Positions 22,862 to 64,000 of a DNA stretch of 64,000 nucleotides are shown here, one piece after another. Position 1 is the stretch's first letter. Each line of letters opens with the position of its first letter. The position numbers were made by a program, and so were the translations under genes. The notes under the pieces were generated by a model. That model ran no database searches. It saw nothing but the letters and a program-made list of their open reading frames with translations, and was not told the DNA's origin. Origin of the DNA: Cristatella mucedo (lineage: Eukaryota > Bryozoa > Phylactolaemata > Cristatellidae); the NCBI GenBank assembly GCA_009760855.2, contig WPIO01000026.1, positions 2,433,501 through 2,497,500 on the forward strand, written 5' to 3'.

Positions 22862-22985
22862 ATTCATTCATTCTTCACCATTCCATTGCATTTCCCTTTG
22901 CAGCAAATGTAAAGCGCCTAGAAAAAGATTTGAGTTCTCTGGGGGCGCTTTATCGTGCATTTTTATTATTATTATTGTTATTTTT
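22862..22985 (+). repeat. L2 tail fragment, plus strand
   Basis: CCATTGCATTTCCCTTTGCA, GCAAATGTAAAGCGCCTAGA, GGGGGCGCTTTATCGTGCAT, then (TTA)n. Confidence 0.8.
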
Positions 22986-23559
22986 CATGGCGGCCCCCCC
23001 CCCGGCGGGGCAGCAGTACCTGCATTGGCTAAGGAGGAGCCGGAGGCATGACGAGCATGCTCTCAGCATTCATAGAATTGATAGCGGGAAGGGCAGCCGA
23101 CTCTTCTCTGCGACTTACCAATCATTTTCTGCGTGTGTCACCGATCGAGCTACGATAGGCAGAGACCAGTGTCAATCTGGTAGTTGATAATGCATTAACT
23201 CTAATGCTGATTGAAACGGCGGCGCGCTAAATCGGCCAAATTACGGTGGATATCCATCATTTGCAGTTTTTGAATTATAGTGTCTTGAAAGTGAATATAA
23301 GACCAACTGTCGCCGAAGCCGCATAAAAGCAACTGCCGTGTAAAGGTGGTGTCAGTTTTGCTTGCGGAGTTAGCATTGCCATTTGCGCTGATTAGAGTTC
23401 TAGGCCTCGGAGCCGTAGGTGTATGTCACGGCCACTGCTGAACACCTGTAACTTTCGGCGGCTGTCAAACGGACTTGTACACTTCATGGACGCGGCTTGC
23501 AAAATAATGATTTGGGCACTAAAACGTCGTTTCCGTGTTACACTTCTGTCGGTATGCCG
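22986..23559. other. Stretch without a recognisable gene
   Basis: Moderately CpG-rich; nothing recognised. Confidence 0.4.
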
Positions 23560-23652
23560 GCATGCACCGGTGCTTCACCTCAAGTTTTTAGAAAAATATT
23601 TTAGTTCTCCGAGGGCGTTATAAAAAATGTATTATTATTGTTATTATTATTA
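23560..23652 (+). repeat. L2 tail fragment, plus strand
   Basis: Degenerate tail (TTTTAGTTCTCCGAGGGCG, then (ATT)n) at the left edge of the CpG-rich promoter region. Confidence 0.6.
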
Positions 23653-24741
23653 CAAGTCACTAGCACCGTTACGAGCGCTGTGTTTGCAGCCTAGTTCCGC
23701 CAGGACGCCGAAGCCGCACTCGACGTTCGTAACATGGACGACTTTTTGAACGTTTGCAACGGCAACGTCGAGCGATCTAAAGTACTGCTTCAGGCAAACG
23801 CAAGCTCGACAGTTGCAAGCTGAGCACTAGACGGAGCGCTCTTTCGTTGCATTTACGAGTACTTTGCAGAGCTATCGATCTGGGAGCTGAGTTAGCCAAT
23901 TGTCCTCGATCGTTTCGACTTGCAGCGCAGCGCATATCTGGGATACTTCCCAATCGCCAATTAAATTACAAACTCCTTCGCATGCAGCGACAGCATAGAA
24001 CGCGACGAAACTGTCTCGACTTCAAGTGCGACCGGAAGCACGACGGCAGCTCCGCCGAGAAGCACAAGCGCACACATACTCTTTACTCCAGCTCGACCGG
24101 ATGAGCCATTCCCATAAACCAGCCACAGCCACTAAGTTGCAGGGTTTTGACCCCGGTTCAGCTAAAAGACGGTGCCAAAATGCCCACGTTTCGGAAAACT
24201 GCCATATGCATGCACACGTTTGCCGGGTTTTCAGGAGCGCCGATGCCGGTCGAGCGGTTTCCGGCAGCAGCCGCACTGAACCCGTAGGCCAACTGCACAA
24301 AAGCAGAAAAAAAGGTAGCCGCTTGACACCAAAAGTATCTTGATCACTGGCTGAACTGTCCGCGAAGACCAAGCGCAACCACCTAGCGAGACGGCGCCGA
24401 CGACAACCCGCTCACCGCGGCAGACGAGAGGATAATGGGCAGGGCTATTATGCAGTAGCCGCCTACAGCGGAATGCTTACTAGCTCATTTACGACCTGCA
24501 GATGGAGACTATAGAAATTAAAATTAATTCATAATATTTTAAATAGCGAGGAAATCTTTCATTTTATTAACTCTTGAGCCATCCGTTTGGCAGATTTCGG
24601 GTCAGTATGTTCGTCGTTCCGAGATGTGTTGCCGTTCGGTGTTGGCCATGGGCTCGTTGAGACGATAGCGTTGCCGACAGCAGTCACGGTTACTAAGCCC
24701 CAAAGCAGTGCGGTCAGCGCTGCAGGGTGCCGTGCCTTGTG
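23640..24741 (+). promoter_or_regulatory. CpG-rich putative promoter and 5' UTR of calcineurin A
   Basis: CpG dinucleotides are visibly denser here than in the repeats to the left, for example around 23690-23850 and 24350-24480. The stretch ends at the calcineurin ATG and contains an upstream in-frame stop at 24694. It holds no LINE or SINE that I can recognise, unlike the flanks. I see no convincing TATA box, so the exact start of transcription cannot be called. Several short open frames exist, none of them recognisable. Promoter role is inferred from position and base composition. Confidence 0.55.
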
Positions 24742-62649
<37,908 letters not shown>

Positions 62650-62794
62650 GTAAGAATTAAATTTTTGTAAAAGTTTTTCTGTACATGTTCATGATTGCAG
62701 AATATAAAATTTCAATGACGTTTGATTATTTTTATAGCATAGCTTATCTAACCGAACTGAGAAATTAACTGTAGTGGTGCACAATACAAGCAGA

Positions 62795-63160
62795 GCTGAG
62801 CTCACTTTTATAATGTCGCCTGATTCGTTCAGTATTGGCTAAGTTATGGAATTTACAAGGGACGGAGCTGCACTTACAAAGGAAGCTGTTACAAGCATCT
62901 TCCTTAACAAGCTGAAAACAAGTTACTCCAGCAAGTTAGGACAAAAGTCGTATATGATGCAGATTGGTAATTTATTTTTTTAGATATACTTTTAGTTTAC
63001 TTCCGGGTTATAAATGGTTTGTGTTATCTTTTTCAATGCCTTTCTTTTACGTGGAAATCGTCAAGACTGTACATAATATTCCTAATATGTTTGTCTTTTA
63101 AGGGTATCCTATAAATATTCGACCGTTGGTCCAATCTTCTCAATATTTTCTCCACATTTA
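62795..63160 (+). repeat. Unclassified dispersed repeat, copy 2
   Basis: AAGCAGAGCTGAGCTC, CTGTTACAAGCATC, ACGTGGAAATCGTCAAGACT, AATATTTTCTCCACATTTA in the same order as 19465-19870. Confidence 0.6.
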
Positions 63161-63448
63161 CCCTTACGTATCTTCAGCTGGTGATAAATGGTGCAAGTTA
63201 GCAAACAAATCCAAGTGATTCAGTCACTTGTCTTCTTTGCTGAAGCAGTTGCAATCGTTTCAACGGATGGAATCGGCAAATACAGAGTAAAATTCTTGCT
63301 CTAACCGCAAGGCCTCCTCCCGTGGCTTTGGTCCTTCATCCCTGGCTGGAGCCGTGCAGCAGTTTCAGCCTCCTCATGCCCTCAGATCATCGATTGGCTA
63401 TAAATTAGCTGTTCCAGCCTTTTGTTTAAAGACGTTTGGTAACAGAAG

Positions 63449-63600
63449 CCTATTCTTTGCAGGTCGTTGACTGTGGAACGCACTTCCAGAATTACACATC
63501 AACATCTCTCCTGCTACCGACTTTGGCACGTCCTTTCCAGCCGTCCTTTGTTGCTACTTCCATGCATGTTCAGCTGCCCTCCTGACTCTGCAACGCTTCT
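63449..63600 (+). repeat. LINE ORF-end remnant, intron 10
   Basis: The + strand reads LWNALPELHINISPATDFGT, the LWNSLP...LR end of LINE ORFs, then AVLCCYFHA. Similar pieces lie at 18640 and 45566. Confidence 0.5.
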
Positions 63601-64000
63601 CAATTTGTCTTTGTTGCGTGAAATGGAGTCTAATGACTACCATATACCTGCCGAAAGGCGCTTAGGCTATGAGATCAGTATAGAAAATGCTCTAGTTTAA
63701 TAGCATCCACATAACCTCAAATAGTTCAGTGTTTAACAAATTCCTAGATATAACAAAACGTCACCAAGACATCGGGATCCCATCAGTTAGCAATATTGGT
63801 AACAAGTGGCACGTGTTACCACTTTCCTTGTGTTCCTTACCACATGCATCTTTGCAAGGTTACAGATGAAGATGCATGTATGCACTTAATGCAAAGTATA
63901 TATATTGTGTGCACAGTTGAGGCTTAGGGGCTGGGCATAGTTATATTCTTGATGGGCATGGTGTTTGGTTAGCCAGACACAGGTCAGCCAGACCAGTTGG
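63601..64000. other. Window end, inside intron 10
   Basis: No gene recognised. The next calcineurin exon, expected to start by completing Arg412, was not found. Confidence 0.4.

Noticed and set aside
23847-24378. Overlapping frames on both strands (85-118 codons) in the CpG-rich region
   Set aside because: GC-rich DNA has few chance stops. The peptides match nothing known and the frames conflict with one another.

Overview
The window is animal nuclear DNA. It has GT-AG introns of about 1-11 kb, abundant microsatellites, L2-type LINEs, tRNA-derived SINEs and no bacterial-style gene packing. Nothing in it fixes the species. The one host gene has an invertebrate look: the SYAACCDFL stretch in exon 7 resembles insect calcineurin A as I recall it and differs from the vertebrate SYPAVCEFL. 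An invertebrate metazoan is the safest reading.

The only host gene I can support is calcineurin A, the catalytic subunit of protein phosphatase 2B (PPP3C/CanA). It lies on the + strand and occupies the right 39 kb. Ten coding exons were placed by matching the protein family and by splice sites: 24742-24790, 35536-35736, 37958-38082, 43546-43657, 45984-46129, 48657-48796, 53205-53377, 56781-56906, 58008-58085 and 62565-62649. All introns begin GT and end AG, and reading frame is kept across every junction. Together they encode 411 complete codons plus two bases, from the initiator Met through the phosphatase domain, the calcineurin B-binding helix and the calmodulin-binding segment. The autoinhibitory C-terminus and the stop codon lie beyond position 64000. 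The start sits at the edge of a CpG-rich stretch (about 23640-24790), the probable promoter and 5' UTR.

The left 23.6 kb has no convincing host gene. It is a graveyard of retroelements. (1) L2-like LINEs occur in both orientations; the best have a YADD reverse transcriptase motif, a conserved C-terminal ORF and a 3' tail that folds into a stem and ends in (ATT)n. (2) Other degenerate LINEs, including one with traces of endonuclease and reverse transcriptase at 11.1-13.2 kb. (3) Two tRNA-derived SINE families. The same elements fill the calcineurin introns, together with a dead Tc1/mariner transposase in intron 6 and a palindromic MITE-like element in intron 3.

The most informative observations are: SINE family B carries the same 3' tail as the resident L2 LINE (a SINE/LINE partnership); two L2 tails about 93% alike by eye form a natural inverted repeat at 5.23-5.90 kb; a perfect 21-bp hairpin with a 4-base loop lies in intron 1; a long CA repeat begins 13 bases after the exon 8 donor; a CpG-rich island lies inside intron 9; and an unclassified repeat is shared between 19.5 and 62.8 kb. 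I found no clear evidence of a wholly new biological system. All identity figures are eye estimates.
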